DNA of 64,000 nucleotides from Lachnospiraceae bacterium (GTDB taxonomy: Bacteria > Bacillota > Clostridia > Lachnospirales > Lachnospiraceae). The translations under genes were made by a program, and so were the position numbers. Below are positions 6,729-13,986 of the stretch, in pieces. The notes under the pieces are model-generated. The model was given only the letters and a program-made list of their open reading frames with translations, was not told the DNA's origin and did not search any database. Each line of letters opens with the position of its first letter. Positions within the stretch are counted from its first letter, which is position 1. The stretch covers positions 1 to 64,000 of the forward strand of contig JAQUVX010000024.1 in the NCBI GenBank assembly GCA_028693165.1. The letters are read 5' to 3'.

Positions 6729-6754
6729 GCGGGGGCAAGAGAACGAACCCCCGC
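6729..6754. other. GC-rich hairpin, candidate packaging signal or terminator
   Basis: GCGGGGG (6729-6735) and CCCCCGC (6748-6754) form a 7-bp all-GC stem with a 12-nt loop inside AT-rich DNA. There is no T-run. Filamentous phage packaging signals are GC-rich hairpins outside genes, so this is a candidate; a transcriptional stop is the alternative. Confidence 0.4.
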
Positions 6755-6835
6755 ACCTATATCTCAACGTCATACATAACGCCAAGGAGTTATACAGCCC
6801 CTAACTCATTATGCATAATCGTGGATACCAGAAAC

Positions 6836-6861
6836 AAAGTGTCCAAACATGTGGAAACTTA
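6836..6861. repeat. 26-bp phage palindrome, copy 4 (diverged)
   Basis: AAAGTGTCCA, centre AACATG, then TGGAAACTTA: four differences from copy 1, including one in the centre. It begins right at the TAA stop (6859-6861) of the OB-fold-like gene, like copy 3 at its own upstream stop, but no ribosome-binding site follows it at close range. Confidence 0.75.
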
Positions 6862-7185
6862 TTTCATACCGGCAGGTTTCATACCTGCCGTGGGAGATGC
6901 CGGAGTATTTGCAGGAGACGAAACCTGCTTCTCATAATGAATAACATCAACTACGCGGAAATCAGCGCGGTCTCCATACTCTGCGTAAGAACAACGCAGA
7001 GTAACCACGTCGCCGCGACGCAAGACGCTATACACCTTTTCTGGACAACGAACGGTAGATACATCTGCTCCGTCATTCTGTGCAAGATTAACTTTGTAAC
7101 TCATCTGCTCTTTGCCCTCGTTATTCTTCCACGGGCGTCCCTCTGGTTTGCCGATAACCTCGGCTGTCATTTCGATAAAAATCAT
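6859..7185 (-). CDS. OB-fold-like small protein, candidate ssDNA-binding protein (pV-type)
   Basis: The start at 7185 is preferred because AAAGGAG lies about 9 nt upstream; it gives 108 aa. Residues 1-80 alternate beta-like segments (MIFIEMTAEVIG, MSYKVNL, DVVTLRCSY, FRVVDVIHYE) typical of an OB-fold, and the tail is Pro/Ala/Gly-rich. Filamentous phages encode such a protein to coat progeny ssDNA and to repress translation of phage genes. Size, fold pattern and position before the coat genes agree, but the aromatic/basic DNA-contact residues cannot be confirmed by eye. Confidence 0.6.
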   Translation of the reverse strand: MIFIEMTAEVIGKPEGRPWKNNEGKEQMSYKVNLAQNDGADVSTVRCPEKVYSVLRRGDVVTLRCSYAEYGDRADFRVVDVIHYEKQVSSPANTPASPTAGMKPAGMK

Positions 7186-7290
7186 AATGTTTTCTCCTTT
7201 TCTTCTTCTGCCCGCCAGAAACCAACTGACAGGCAATAATGTTAATAAATGTAATTTGATAATATATGGTAAAAATGTTCTCTTACGGAA

Positions 7291-8082
7291 TTAAATTGCT
7301 TCCTCGTCTGTATAGACGATGCAGACCTCAATGCGATAGTCATGACCATCACTCTTACGCTTCTCGTCATTCAAAAACGCGTCACTTGCCTTGTGAACGG
7401 TTTCTGTCAGAACGCTATCCCACGTCCGGCCAGTAGCCATTACAATCCGCTTAACCGGAATAACCGTATCACGAACGGATTTCTTCTTGCTTTTGTCAAC
7501 TTTGCCGCCATCGGAATCAGAATCATTTTCATTGTCGTTATCGCTATCATTATCAGACTGACCCGCGCCGGATGCATCCTTAGACTTCTTGGTCAACTTC
7601 TTAATTTCACTAACGGACTTTTCTGGATCAACCGTGATAATGGTATCTTTATCAAGTGACAGCATCACCGTAAGCTGTGAACTGGAATAGCGGCTATACT
7701 CCTTTGCGAGAACCTTTGATGGTTGATTATTCTCATCGCGCAGAGAAAACTTTGCACAGACATTGATAAAGTTATAAGCCGCTGATTTCGACAACTTCAT
7801 TTCTGTGAGAACAAAATCATCGAAACGGCTATAGCCTAACTCTTTATAGCGTTTCGATTTCTGGAGCTGGTAAAGCTCAAAACCAATTTCAATGAAATTC
7901 TTGGTTACGTTACGAAACAGCTTGTCCAGATTCTTGAGGGATTCTGTAGTTTCTACAGACACAACGCCTTTGTCCCGCGGAGACTGAACTACAGGTGGAT
8001 TAATCGGCAACTCCTGTGTTGCCGCGCTTGGTACGTTATTCTTAGTGCCTAATACTTCATCGGTTACATCTTTCAGTGCCAT
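7291..8082 (-). CDS. ParB/DUF3102-like DNA-binding protein with acidic linker
   Basis: ATG 8082 is chosen because GGGAGG lies about 7 nt upstream; 263 aa. Residues about 45-120 resemble the helix-turn-helix region of DUF3102/plasmid replication-partition proteins of Firmicutes (FIEIGFELYQLQ, GYSRFDDFV, LSKSAAYNFINVC). Residues about 175-200 are a low-complexity Asp/Ser/Asn linker, then a Lys-rich stretch and a C-terminal domain of about 60 residues. It is probably a DNA-binding replication, partition or regulatory protein and could be the factor that recognises the repeated palindrome; that link is inference. It has no Rep endonuclease motif that I can see. Confidence 0.6.
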   Translation of the reverse strand: MALKDVTDEVLGTKNNVPSAATQELPINPPVVQSPRDKGVVSVETTESLKNLDKLFRNVTKNFIEIGFELYQLQKSKRYKELGYSRFDDFVLTEMKLSKSAAYNFINVCAKFSLRDENNQPSKVLAKEYSRYSSSQLTVMLSLDKDTIITVDPEKSVSEIKKLTKKSKDASGAGQSDNDSDNDNENDSDSDGGKVDKSKKKSVRDTVIPVKRIVMATGRTWDSVLTETVHKASDAFLNDEKRKSDGHDYRIEVCIVYTDEEAI

Positions 8083-8095
8083 AATTTTACCTCCC

Positions 8096-8335
8096 TTAAT
8101 TTGCTGTGGAATCAGATACATCATCAGTTACAAGAAATTCTGCCACTTTCAAAACATGACGAGTAATATCGAATGAAGCACAATCACAGAAAAACTGGTT
8201 AAAATCCTCTGGATAACCCTGCGATACTGCTTTTGCATACATAGATTTCATACTGCGAAATTCCTCGTCTGACATGATTCCGTCCACACCTGCATGATAA
8301 ACATAGGCGGCAGCGATTGTTATTACTCTTCTCAT
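8096..8335 (-). CDS. Hypothetical 79-aa protein, first gene of the leftward block
   Basis: AGAAAGGAG lies 5-6 nt before the ATG, directly after palindrome copy 5. The protein is soluble-looking and helical with no membrane span; it contains SDEEFRSMKSMYAKAV and an acidic C-terminus. Only 13 nt separate it from the ParB-like gene, so the two are probably co-transcribed. No family recognised. Confidence 0.7.
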   Translation of the reverse strand: MRRVITIAAAYVYHAGVDGIMSDEEFRSMKSMYAKAVSQGYPEDFNQFFCDCASFDITRHVLKVAEFLVTDDVSDSTAN

Positions 8336-8352
8336 ATGTTCTCCTTTCTGGA

Positions 8353-8378
8353 AAAGTGTCCAAACGTATGGAGACTTT
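8353..8378. repeat. 26-bp phage palindrome, copy 5
   Basis: AAAGTGTCCA, centre AACGTA, then TGGAGACTTT. It lies in the leader of the first leftward gene, with the Shine-Dalgarno AGAAAGGAG following at once on the minus strand. Confidence 0.85.
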
Positions 8379-8400
8379 TCATTGCCCTTTAAATGAAAAA

Positions 8401-8436
8401 TAGTAGTATCAAGAACGCTTGTTCTTTATACTACTA
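8401..8436. terminator. Hairpin at the prophage-chromosome junction
   Basis: TAGTAGTATCAAGAAC and GTTCTTTATACTACTA form a 16-bp stem with one mismatch around GCTT. It lies between the leftward phage block and the rightward promoter of the next gene. It may be a terminator of rightward or leftward read-through, or part of the phage end. Confidence 0.45.
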
Positions 8437-8477
8437 ATTATAAAACTTATATCTGGAGCTGACTACATAGTTTGCCA

Positions 8478-8506
8478 TTGACGAAAGAAATGAAATTTAG
8501 TACAAT
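8478..8506 (+). promoter_or_regulatory. Promoter of the CBS-domain protein gene
   Basis: TTGACG (8478-8483) and TACAAT (8501-8506) with a 17-nt spacer; transcription should start near 8513, about 45 nt before the start codon. Confidence 0.75.
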
Positions 8507-8559
8507 AAACGGGATAACTGGTAAAAGACGGAGAGATAAAAGGAGTTTGACAGACAGGT

Positions 8560-9519
8560 ATGGACGATGGTTTATCGGGCCTTGGAATGATTTTAGGTGT
8601 GGGGGCTGTCCTTGCGGCAGTGGCTTTTCTGATTTGGAGGTATTATAAGTCCAAGGCAGAGAATGTAACAGAAGAAGATATCATGACCATGGTGAATGAG
8701 GGACATGAGCAGGGTGTGCTGGAGTCGAGTGAGGCGGAGATGATTACCAACATCTTTGAATTCGATGACAAGCAGGCATCCGATATCATGACCCACCGCA
8801 AGAATATTGTGGCGCTGGACGGTTCCATGACGCTTAAGGATGCTGCGCGGTTTGTGCTGAAGGAGGGGAAAAATTCCCGCTTTCCGGTATACGGCAAGGA
8901 TCTGGATGACATCATCGGCACCGTACATATGCGGGACGTGCTGGTACATGCGGAGAATCTGCAGGAATCGCGGATGGAGATCGCTAATGTACCGGGAGTG
9001 CTGCGGCCGGCACATTTTATTCCGGAGACCCGTAATATCAATTCGCTTTTTAAAGAGATGCAGTCTCAGAAGATTCACATGGAGATTGTCATCGACGAGT
9101 ATGGACAGATTGCCGGACTGGTCACGATGGAGGATATCCTGGAGGAGATCGTCGGCAACATTCTGGATGAGTATGACGTGGATGAGCAGTTCATTGTCCG
9201 TGGGGACGATGACGCGCTGATCATGAGCGGTATGACTCCGCTGGAAGATGCGGAGGACGAGCTTGATTTCAAGTTCCCGGAGGAAGATCTGGAGAATTAC
9301 GATACGATCAATGGTCTGCTCATCTCCCTGTTAGACCGGATTCCGAATGAGGAAGAGCGGCCGGAGGTGCGGTATCAGGGCTATCTGTTTGAGGTTCTGA
9401 AGGTGGAGAACAAGATGATCCACTCGGTGCGCGTATCGAAGATTCCGGCGGAGGAACTTCAGGAAGCGGAAGAGTATCCCGAAGGAAACGGGAAAGAAAA
9501 GAAAGAAAAAGAAGGTTGA
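8560..9519 (+). CDS. CorC/HlyC-type CBS-domain membrane protein
   Basis: A 319-aa protein with one N-terminal membrane span (about residues 6-26), a CBS-domain pair (about 70-200; DIMTHRKNIVALD, VIDEYGQIAGLVTMEDILEE) and a C-terminal CorC_HlyC domain (about 215-300), then a Lys/Glu-rich tail. This is the cytosolic architecture of CorC/YfjD-family proteins implicated in Mg2+/Co2+ efflux; the usual multi-span DUF21 membrane domain is replaced by a single anchor. CBS pairs in this family bind nucleotides. It has its own promoter and is followed by an intrinsic terminator. Confidence 0.85.
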   Translation: MDDGLSGLGMILGVGAVLAAVAFLIWRYYKSKAENVTEEDIMTMVNEGHEQGVLESSEAEMITNIFEFDDKQASDIMTHRKNIVALDGSMTLKDAARFVLKEGKNSRFPVYGKDLDDIIGTVHMRDVLVHAENLQESRMEIANVPGVLRPAHFIPETRNINSLFKEMQSQKIHMEIVIDEYGQIAGLVTMEDILEEIVGNILDEYDVDEQFIVRGDDDALIMSGMTPLEDAEDELDFKFPEEDLENYDTINGLLISLLDRIPNEEERPEVRYQGYLFEVLKVENKMIHSVRVSKIPAEELQEAEEYPEGNGKEKKEKEG

Positions 9520-9536
9520 AGAAGACCGGAGTAGAA

Positions 9537-9567
9537 AGAACGCCTTACACGAGGCGTTCCTTTTTTC
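9537..9567 (+). terminator. Intrinsic terminator after the CBS-domain gene
   Basis: GAACGCCT and AGGCGTTC form an 8-bp stem around a 6-nt loop, followed by CTTTTTT. Confidence 0.85.
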
Positions 9568-9585
9568 GGTATGGGAGCAGATGAG

Positions 9586-10980
9586 ATGATACAGGTAATA
9601 GAAGATACAAAGGATATGCTGCGGGATCGTATTTTTTTGCGCAAGGCAATTACCATTGCCCTGCCGGTAGCGCTGCAGGGCATGTTAAATACCATCGTGA
9701 ATCTGGTGGATACCATGATGATCGGAACGCTGGGAGAGACGACGATTGCCGCTGTGGGTCTGGCGAATAAGGTGTTTTTCGTGTTTTCGCTGCTGGTGTT
9801 CGGCGTGGTCAGCGGTTCGGGGATTCTGGCGGCGCAGTATTGGGGAAAGAAGGACATGAAAAGCATTCACAAGGTGCTCGGACTGGGGCTGATGATTGCG
9901 CTGGCGGCATCGCTGTGCTTCGTGATTCCGACGGAGCTGAATCCGAAGCTGGTGATGCGGATCTTCACCACGAGTGAAGGGGCGATTTCCGTTGGAGCGG
10001 CCTATCTGATGGTTGCGGCGCTGTCCTATCCGTTTACGGCAGTCTCAACCACCTATGTGGCGATGCTGCGGGCCGTCGGGCAGGTGAAGGCACCGGTTAT
10101 TATCAGCAGTCTTACGATTCTGATCAATATTACGCTGAACTACATCTTCATATTCGGACATTTTGGTGCTCCGGCGCTGGGAGCAGCAGGTGCGGCGGTT
10201 GCAACGCTGACGGCAAGGATTGTGGAGTGCACGGCGATTCTCTGCGTGGTGTACGGTACGAAGTCGCCGATTGCCTGCCGGGTGCGGGAACTGTTTGGGT
10301 ACAGCCGTGCATTTATCAGACAGTTTGTGGCAACCAGCATGCCGGTCATTGCCAATGAGTTCATGTGGGGGCTGGGAACGACCATCTATTCGCTGGCTTA
10401 CGGGCGGATGGGAGACAATGCCGTGGCGGCGATCACCATTGCCACGACGATCCAGGATATTGTGGTCGTGCTGTTTCAGGGGCTTTCCGCGGCGACGGCC
10501 GTCATCCTGGGCAATGAGCTGGGAGCCGGAAAGATGAAGCGGGCGGAGAAGTATGCGAAGAATTTCTTTATCCTGCAGTTTTTGGTCACACTGGGAGCCA
10601 TGGCACTTTGTTATGGAATTCGTTGGAATATCATCGGCATGTACCGCATCTCGGAGGCGGTGGCCCGGGATGTGAACCTGTGCCTGCTGGTATTTATTAT
10701 ATATATGCCGTTTAAGATGTTTAACTATGTCAATGTAGTCGGTGTGCTGCGAAGCGGCGGAGACACGAAGGTGTGCCTGTTCATTGACACTAGCGGTGTG
10801 TGGTTCATCGGCATTCCCATGGCATTTTTTGGCGGGCTGTATCTGCGTCAGGCGATCTATATTGTCTATGCGATGGTCATGTTGGAGGAGGTATACAAGG
10901 CGGTCATCGGTTACATTCGTTACCGGCAGAAAAAATGGCTGCGCAATCTGACCGTGGAGCTGGCGGAACCTGTAAAATGA
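9586..10980 (+). CDS. MATE family multidrug/cation antiporter
   Basis: A 464-aa polytopic membrane protein with about 12 hydrophobic spans in two homologous halves, the pattern of MATE (NorM/DinF-type) Na+/H+-driven exporters. Segments such as ALPVALQGMLNTIVNLVDTM near the N-terminus and ITIATTIQDIVVVLFQGLSA in the second half match the family. ATG 9586 is preferred to the ATG at 9571 because GGGAG lies 7 nt before it and the upstream ATG is hard against a terminator. The substrate cannot be told. A second MATE gene lies at 60209. Confidence 0.85.
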   Translation: MIQVIEDTKDMLRDRIFLRKAITIALPVALQGMLNTIVNLVDTMMIGTLGETTIAAVGLANKVFFVFSLLVFGVVSGSGILAAQYWGKKDMKSIHKVLGLGLMIALAASLCFVIPTELNPKLVMRIFTTSEGAISVGAAYLMVAALSYPFTAVSTTYVAMLRAVGQVKAPVIISSLTILINITLNYIFIFGHFGAPALGAAGAAVATLTARIVECTAILCVVYGTKSPIACRVRELFGYSRAFIRQFVATSMPVIANEFMWGLGTTIYSLAYGRMGDNAVAAITIATTIQDIVVVLFQGLSAATAVILGNELGAGKMKRAEKYAKNFFILQFLVTLGAMALCYGIRWNIIGMYRISEAVARDVNLCLLVFIIYMPFKMFNYVNVVGVLRSGGDTKVCLFIDTSGVWFIGIPMAFFGGLYLRQAIYIVYAMVMLEEVYKAVIGYIRYRQKKWLRNLTVELAEPVK

Positions 10981-11004
10981 CGTGAGAAATGCGGGAACTG
11001 CCTC

Positions 11005-11033
11005 TTGCCATATGGAAAAAAGCGTGCTAGAAT
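11005..11033 (+). promoter_or_regulatory. Promoter of the yebC gene
   Basis: TTGCCA (11005-11010) and TAGAAT (11028-11033), spacer 17 nt, about 55 nt before the start codon. Confidence 0.7.
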
Positions 11034-11088
11034 AGAAAAGATGTTTTTTAAACAAGGACGAGAAGAGAAAGATAAGGAGCTGTGATTT

Positions 11089-11817
11089 ATGTCAGGACAT
11101 TCAAAGTTTGCCAATATCAAACACAAAAAAGAGAGAAATGATTCAGCAAAAGGAAAAGTATTCACCGTTATCGGCCGTGAGATTGCCGTAGCAGTCAAAG
11201 AGGGCGGAGCAGACCCGATGAACAACAGCAAGCTGCGTGACGTCATCGCAAAGGCAAAAGCCAACAACATGCCGAACGATACCATTGACCGGGGCATCAA
11301 GAAGGCAGCGGGCGATGCCAATGCCGTAAACTATGAGGTGCTGACCTATGAGGGCTATGGTCCGAGTGGGGTTGCCATCATTGTGGATACACTGACTGAC
11401 AACAAGAACCGTACGGCGGCGAACGTGAGAAGTGCATTTACCAAGGGCAACGGAAATATCGGCACGCAGGGCAGTGTATCGTTTATGTTTGATAAGAAGG
11501 GTCAGATCATCATCGACAAGGAAGAGTGCGATATGGACCCGGATGAACTGATGATGCTGGCATTGGATGCAGGCGCAGAGGATTTCTCTGATGAGGAGGA
11601 CAGCTACGAAGTGATCACGGATCCGGATGATTTCAGCGCAGTGCGTGAGGCACTGGAGGCAGCTGGAATCCCGATGATGGAGGCGGATGTCACCATGATT
11701 CCGCAGACCTGGGTGGAGCTGACGGATGAGACGGATATCAAGTATATGAATCGTCTGCTGGATCTGCTGGACGATGATGATGATGTGCAGGCAGTGTATC
11801 ATAACTGGGATGAATAA
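11089..11817 (+). CDS. yebC: YebC/PmpR family protein (TACO1-like)
   Basis: 242 aa, the usual length, with the signature start [25 protein letters not shown] and the acidic C-terminal domains of the family. YebC-type proteins were first described as transcription regulators; TACO1-type members help ribosomes through difficult proline-rich stretches. Which function applies here is not decidable from the sequence. AAGGAG precedes the ATG. It stands alone between its own promoter and a terminator-like hairpin. Confidence 0.93.
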   Translation: MSGHSKFANIKHKKERNDSAKGKVFTVIGREIAVAVKEGGADPMNNSKLRDVIAKAKANNMPNDTIDRGIKKAAGDANAVNYEVLTYEGYGPSGVAIIVDTLTDNKNRTAANVRSAFTKGNGNIGTQGSVSFMFDKKGQIIIDKEECDMDPDELMMLALDAGAEDFSDEEDSYEVITDPDDFSAVREALEAAGIPMMEADVTMIPQTWVELTDETDIKYMNRLLDLLDDDDDVQAVYHNWDE

Positions 11818-11833
11818 GGGAATGTGAGTATAT

Positions 11834-11872
11834 GGGGCTCTGGCTGGGATGGCTGGGGCCCTTTTTTTGTGG
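11834..11872 (+). terminator. Terminator after yebC
   Basis: GGGCTC pairs with GGGCCC (one G-T pair) across a GC-rich loop, followed by seven T residues. Confidence 0.6.
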
Positions 11873-11891
11873 AATATGTTGGCGGAGGTAC

Positions 11892-12031
11892 GGCGATGGA
11901 GCAGAGCGAGGGGGCTCGGAAACGCGTTCTCACTCCGCTTTTGACGCAGGAGTACATAGGCGTGCAAAGGACGCACGCCAAGTGCTCGCGTCAAAAAGGG
12001 TTTCCGCTCCCCCTCGCTCTGCTCCATCGCC
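11892..12031. repeat. 140-bp near-continuous palindrome
   Basis: The arms fold on each other over almost the whole length: outer arms 11892-11926/11998-12031 begin GGCGATGGAGCAGAGCGAGG on both strands with few mismatches; then TTTTGACGC (11939-11947)/GCGTCAAAA (11988-11996); then 11950-11965/11973-11987 around a 7-nt loop. Short ORFs inside it are products of the palindrome. The form suggests a dispersed miniature element or REP-like repeat; no target-site duplication or transposase is visible. Confidence 0.8.
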
Positions 12032-12054
12032 TGCGGCTCGGCGGGCATTATAAT

Positions 12055-12110
12055 AAAAAAAGCAAGGGCAGGGGCGCTGAAAGATAGAGCAGCGCCTCTG
12101 CCCTTGCTTT
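12055..12110 (-). terminator. Strong intrinsic terminator of the SGNH esterase gene
   Basis: AAGCAAGGGCAGGGGCGCTG and its complement (12090-12110, one mismatch) form a stem of about 20 bp with a 10-nt loop; on the minus strand it is followed by TTTTTTATTA. Confidence 0.85.
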
Positions 12111-12128
12111 GGGGGCGTACTTTTTGGC

Positions 12129-13844
12129 TTATTCTAATACCAGATTTACGTTTCGGAAGGTGACGTCTACGCTTCTGGCTACGAACATTCCGGCATAGAC
12201 GTTTTGGGAGTCTAGGGCGGTCAGGGGGAAGTCGAAGCCGGCGGAGACGGGGGGATTGTCACCGAACTGGCAGGTGTAGCCATCGGGGCCTTTGCGGATG
12301 GAGACATGAACCGTGTCTCCTGCATTGTAGCCCTTGGCAAGCATACCGCCCTGTGTGAGCTGTCCGTTCTTCCGCGCAAAACAGTTCCAGACCGGGGAGG
12401 AACCCATCATCAGAGGGGCGGCGGCGACGTAGTCACCCAGCGTATCCTTCAGTACCGTGTCGAGGTATACGTCATCACGTACCATCAGTCCGAATGAAGC
12501 CTGATTGTTTGCGTCCATGTGGTTGATGGTGACATCGGCTGACAAGGTGAAATTCCGATTTGCGGGGACGGCCTGGTAGTACATGGCAATGCCGTCGGTG
12601 GTCTGGGCGATCTTGCCCAGGAATGCTTTCTGCTCTATGGTGGAACCTGCGCCGGCAGCCATGTGGATGGAACCGTCGCTTTCTGGCTGCAGTGTAAAGT
12701 AATGATTGTTTAAATATTCATAACCGTCGATGTCGCCAAATACGGTGCCTTTCCATTCGCCGGAAGGCGTGAAAAATTTGCTGAGCTCGTTAGGAGCGGC
12801 GAAGCCCTGATCGTGATAATTGGCATTGAGTGCGGCATCGGTGTACTCCGGGACGCGCAGATCAGACACCAGATAAGTCTTGAGAGAGCAGCTTGTCTTG
12901 GAAAGCTCATCCGCGATGAACCAGGCGTTGCACATCGCACCGAACAGGTTGGTGTGTGTGTTGTCGATGCTTGCCTCCCGGCTGGAGGTCCAGGCGTGAC
13001 GATTCTTGACGCCCTGTGCACCGAGCTGCTCGTAGACATTGCGCGTGCGTCCGGTCAGATCCAGCACCGGAACACTCTTGGCGACGCCGAGCTTCTGGAT
13101 CGCCTTTGCGTAATCACCGCCCTTGAAGGTGCCTTCTGCGGTGGTCTGATCCGAGGTGATGTGGCCGCTTTCGCCGGTGTAGTTGTTGCCGGCATCACGC
13201 CGCACGATTGGGGTGATGAGAATCGGAGTGGCACCGTGATCCCGCGCCGGTTTCACATATTTCTCATAGAGATAATACTGGAAGGAACCGGAGGTGGAGT
13301 AAGAACCGTTCGGGTTGGTGTAACGCCCGGATTCTGCACGCTCATCGTTGTGTCCGAAGGCGATCATCAGGTAGTCGCCGGATTTTAAATTTTGAAGCAG
13401 AGACTTGTACTGATCGGTCTCGGAATAGCTCTTGGAACTGGTTCCTGAGATGGCCAGATTACGGATCTGAATCCCCTGGAAATAATTGCCAAGCTGGGTT
13501 CCCCAGCCGTAGCGCGGGGAGTAATAGGTCACGTCGGAAAAAGCCGCCGCGGTGGAATCACCGACGACCCAGAGTGTGGTAGCATTGCCGGTGGAAGTAG
13601 AGTTGGCTGTGGTAGCGCCGGCAATGCCGGTATCGCTGCCGGTGCCGGAACTTAAGCTGGGCGAGGAGCCGGAACTCGGACCGCCTGAGGAGCTGCCTGA
13701 GACTGCGCCGGTTGAAACCGTAACCGAATTGCTGAGGGGTGAAGTGTCAATCTCTGCCTGCACCGGAAGTACGGAAAATGCGGCGGTAAACGCACAGATT
13801 CCGCCGAGCAGAAGTGCCTTGAAACGTCTGTATGGTATTCTCAT
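12129..13844 (-). CDS. Secreted SGNH/GDSL hydrolase, rhamnogalacturonan-acetylesterase-like
   Basis: 571 aa with a signal peptide (cleavage expected after VQA, residue 30), a Ser/Gly/Thr-rich linker to about residue 90, then an SGNH hydrolase domain: block I WVVGDSTAAAF with nucleophile Ser97, the Gly block near ISGTSS, the Asn block FGHNDE, and block V DNTHTNLFGA with the catalytic Asp/His. This arrangement matches rhamnogalacturonan acetylesterases, which remove acetyl groups from pectin. The C-terminal 200 residues look like a concanavalin-type beta-sandwich (carbohydrate-contacting or DUF1349-like). It has its own promoter and terminator. Exact substrate is inference. Confidence 0.85.
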   Translation of the reverse strand: MRIPYRRFKALLLGGICAFTAAFSVLPVQAEIDTSPLSNSVTVSTGAVSGSSSGGPSSGSSPSLSSGTGSDTGIAGATTANSTSTGNATTLWVVGDSTAAAFSDVTYYSPRYGWGTQLGNYFQGIQIRNLAISGTSSKSYSETDQYKSLLQNLKSGDYLMIAFGHNDERAESGRYTNPNGSYSTSGSFQYYLYEKYVKPARDHGATPILITPIVRRDAGNNYTGESGHITSDQTTAEGTFKGGDYAKAIQKLGVAKSVPVLDLTGRTRNVYEQLGAQGVKNRHAWTSSREASIDNTHTNLFGAMCNAWFIADELSKTSCSLKTYLVSDLRVPEYTDAALNANYHDQGFAAPNELSKFFTPSGEWKGTVFGDIDGYEYLNNHYFTLQPESDGSIHMAAGAGSTIEQKAFLGKIAQTTDGIAMYYQAVPANRNFTLSADVTINHMDANNQASFGLMVRDDVYLDTVLKDTLGDYVAAAPLMMGSSPVWNCFARKNGQLTQGGMLAKGYNAGDTVHVSIRKGPDGYTCQFGDNPPVSAGFDFPLTALDSQNVYAGMFVARSVDVTFRNVNLVLE

Positions 13845-13882
13845 GTAAGTGTTCTCCTGAAGTTTAGATTTAACGCTTCCCC

Positions 13883-13911
13883 ATTATACAATATTGGAAA
13901 TTGATTGCCAA
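13883..13911 (-). promoter_or_regulatory. Promoter of the SGNH esterase gene
   Basis: On the minus strand TTGGCA (13911-13906) and TATAAT (13888-13883) are separated by 17 nt. Confidence 0.8.
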
Positions 13912-13986
13912 TACTTTTTGCATATTGTAAGAGAAACTTAATCAGGAAAGACAAAATTTCATTTTTAAAGAAGCATATTGAATCGC

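Larger units (their letters stand above)
1..8436 (-). mobile_element. Filamentous-phage (inovirus)-like prophage, left end outside the window
   Basis: This segment is clearly more AT-rich than the rest of the window, and all but one of its genes read leftward. Its gene set has the layout of filamentous phages: a small OB-fold-like protein, a string of tiny single-span membrane proteins, a signal-peptide plus one-span major-coat-like protein, a large exported protein with C-terminal membrane anchor, a pVI-like membrane protein and a Zot/pI-like P-loop ATPase. A 26-bp palindrome repeated five times marks the whole block. The right limit is set at a terminator-like hairpin just before the promoter of the next chromosomal gene. 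I cannot see an integrase, a Rep protein or duplicated att sequences, so the exact ends and replication mode are open. Family knowledge: Gram-positive inoviruses lack the pIV secretin, and none is present here. Confidence 0.75.

Noticed and set aside
241-8378. Regular spacing of the phage palindrome (about 1.5-1.7 kb, or twice that)
   Set aside because: With only five copies the near-regular distances can follow from gene lengths; no mechanism suggests a ruler.
241-8378. CRISPR array
   Set aside because: The repeat copies are more than 1.5 kb apart with genes between them; there are no spacers or cas genes.
8390-8480. Possible dif/XerCD attachment site at the prophage border
   Set aside because: AT-rich strings such as AATTATAAAACTTATA do not match the two 11-bp Xer arms of firmicute dif sites, and no second copy is seen near the left edge.
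11824-12087. Short ORFs (87 and 73 aa) inside the giant palindrome
   Set aside because: Both arms give similar reading frames because the DNA is palindromic; no real ribosome-binding site context.
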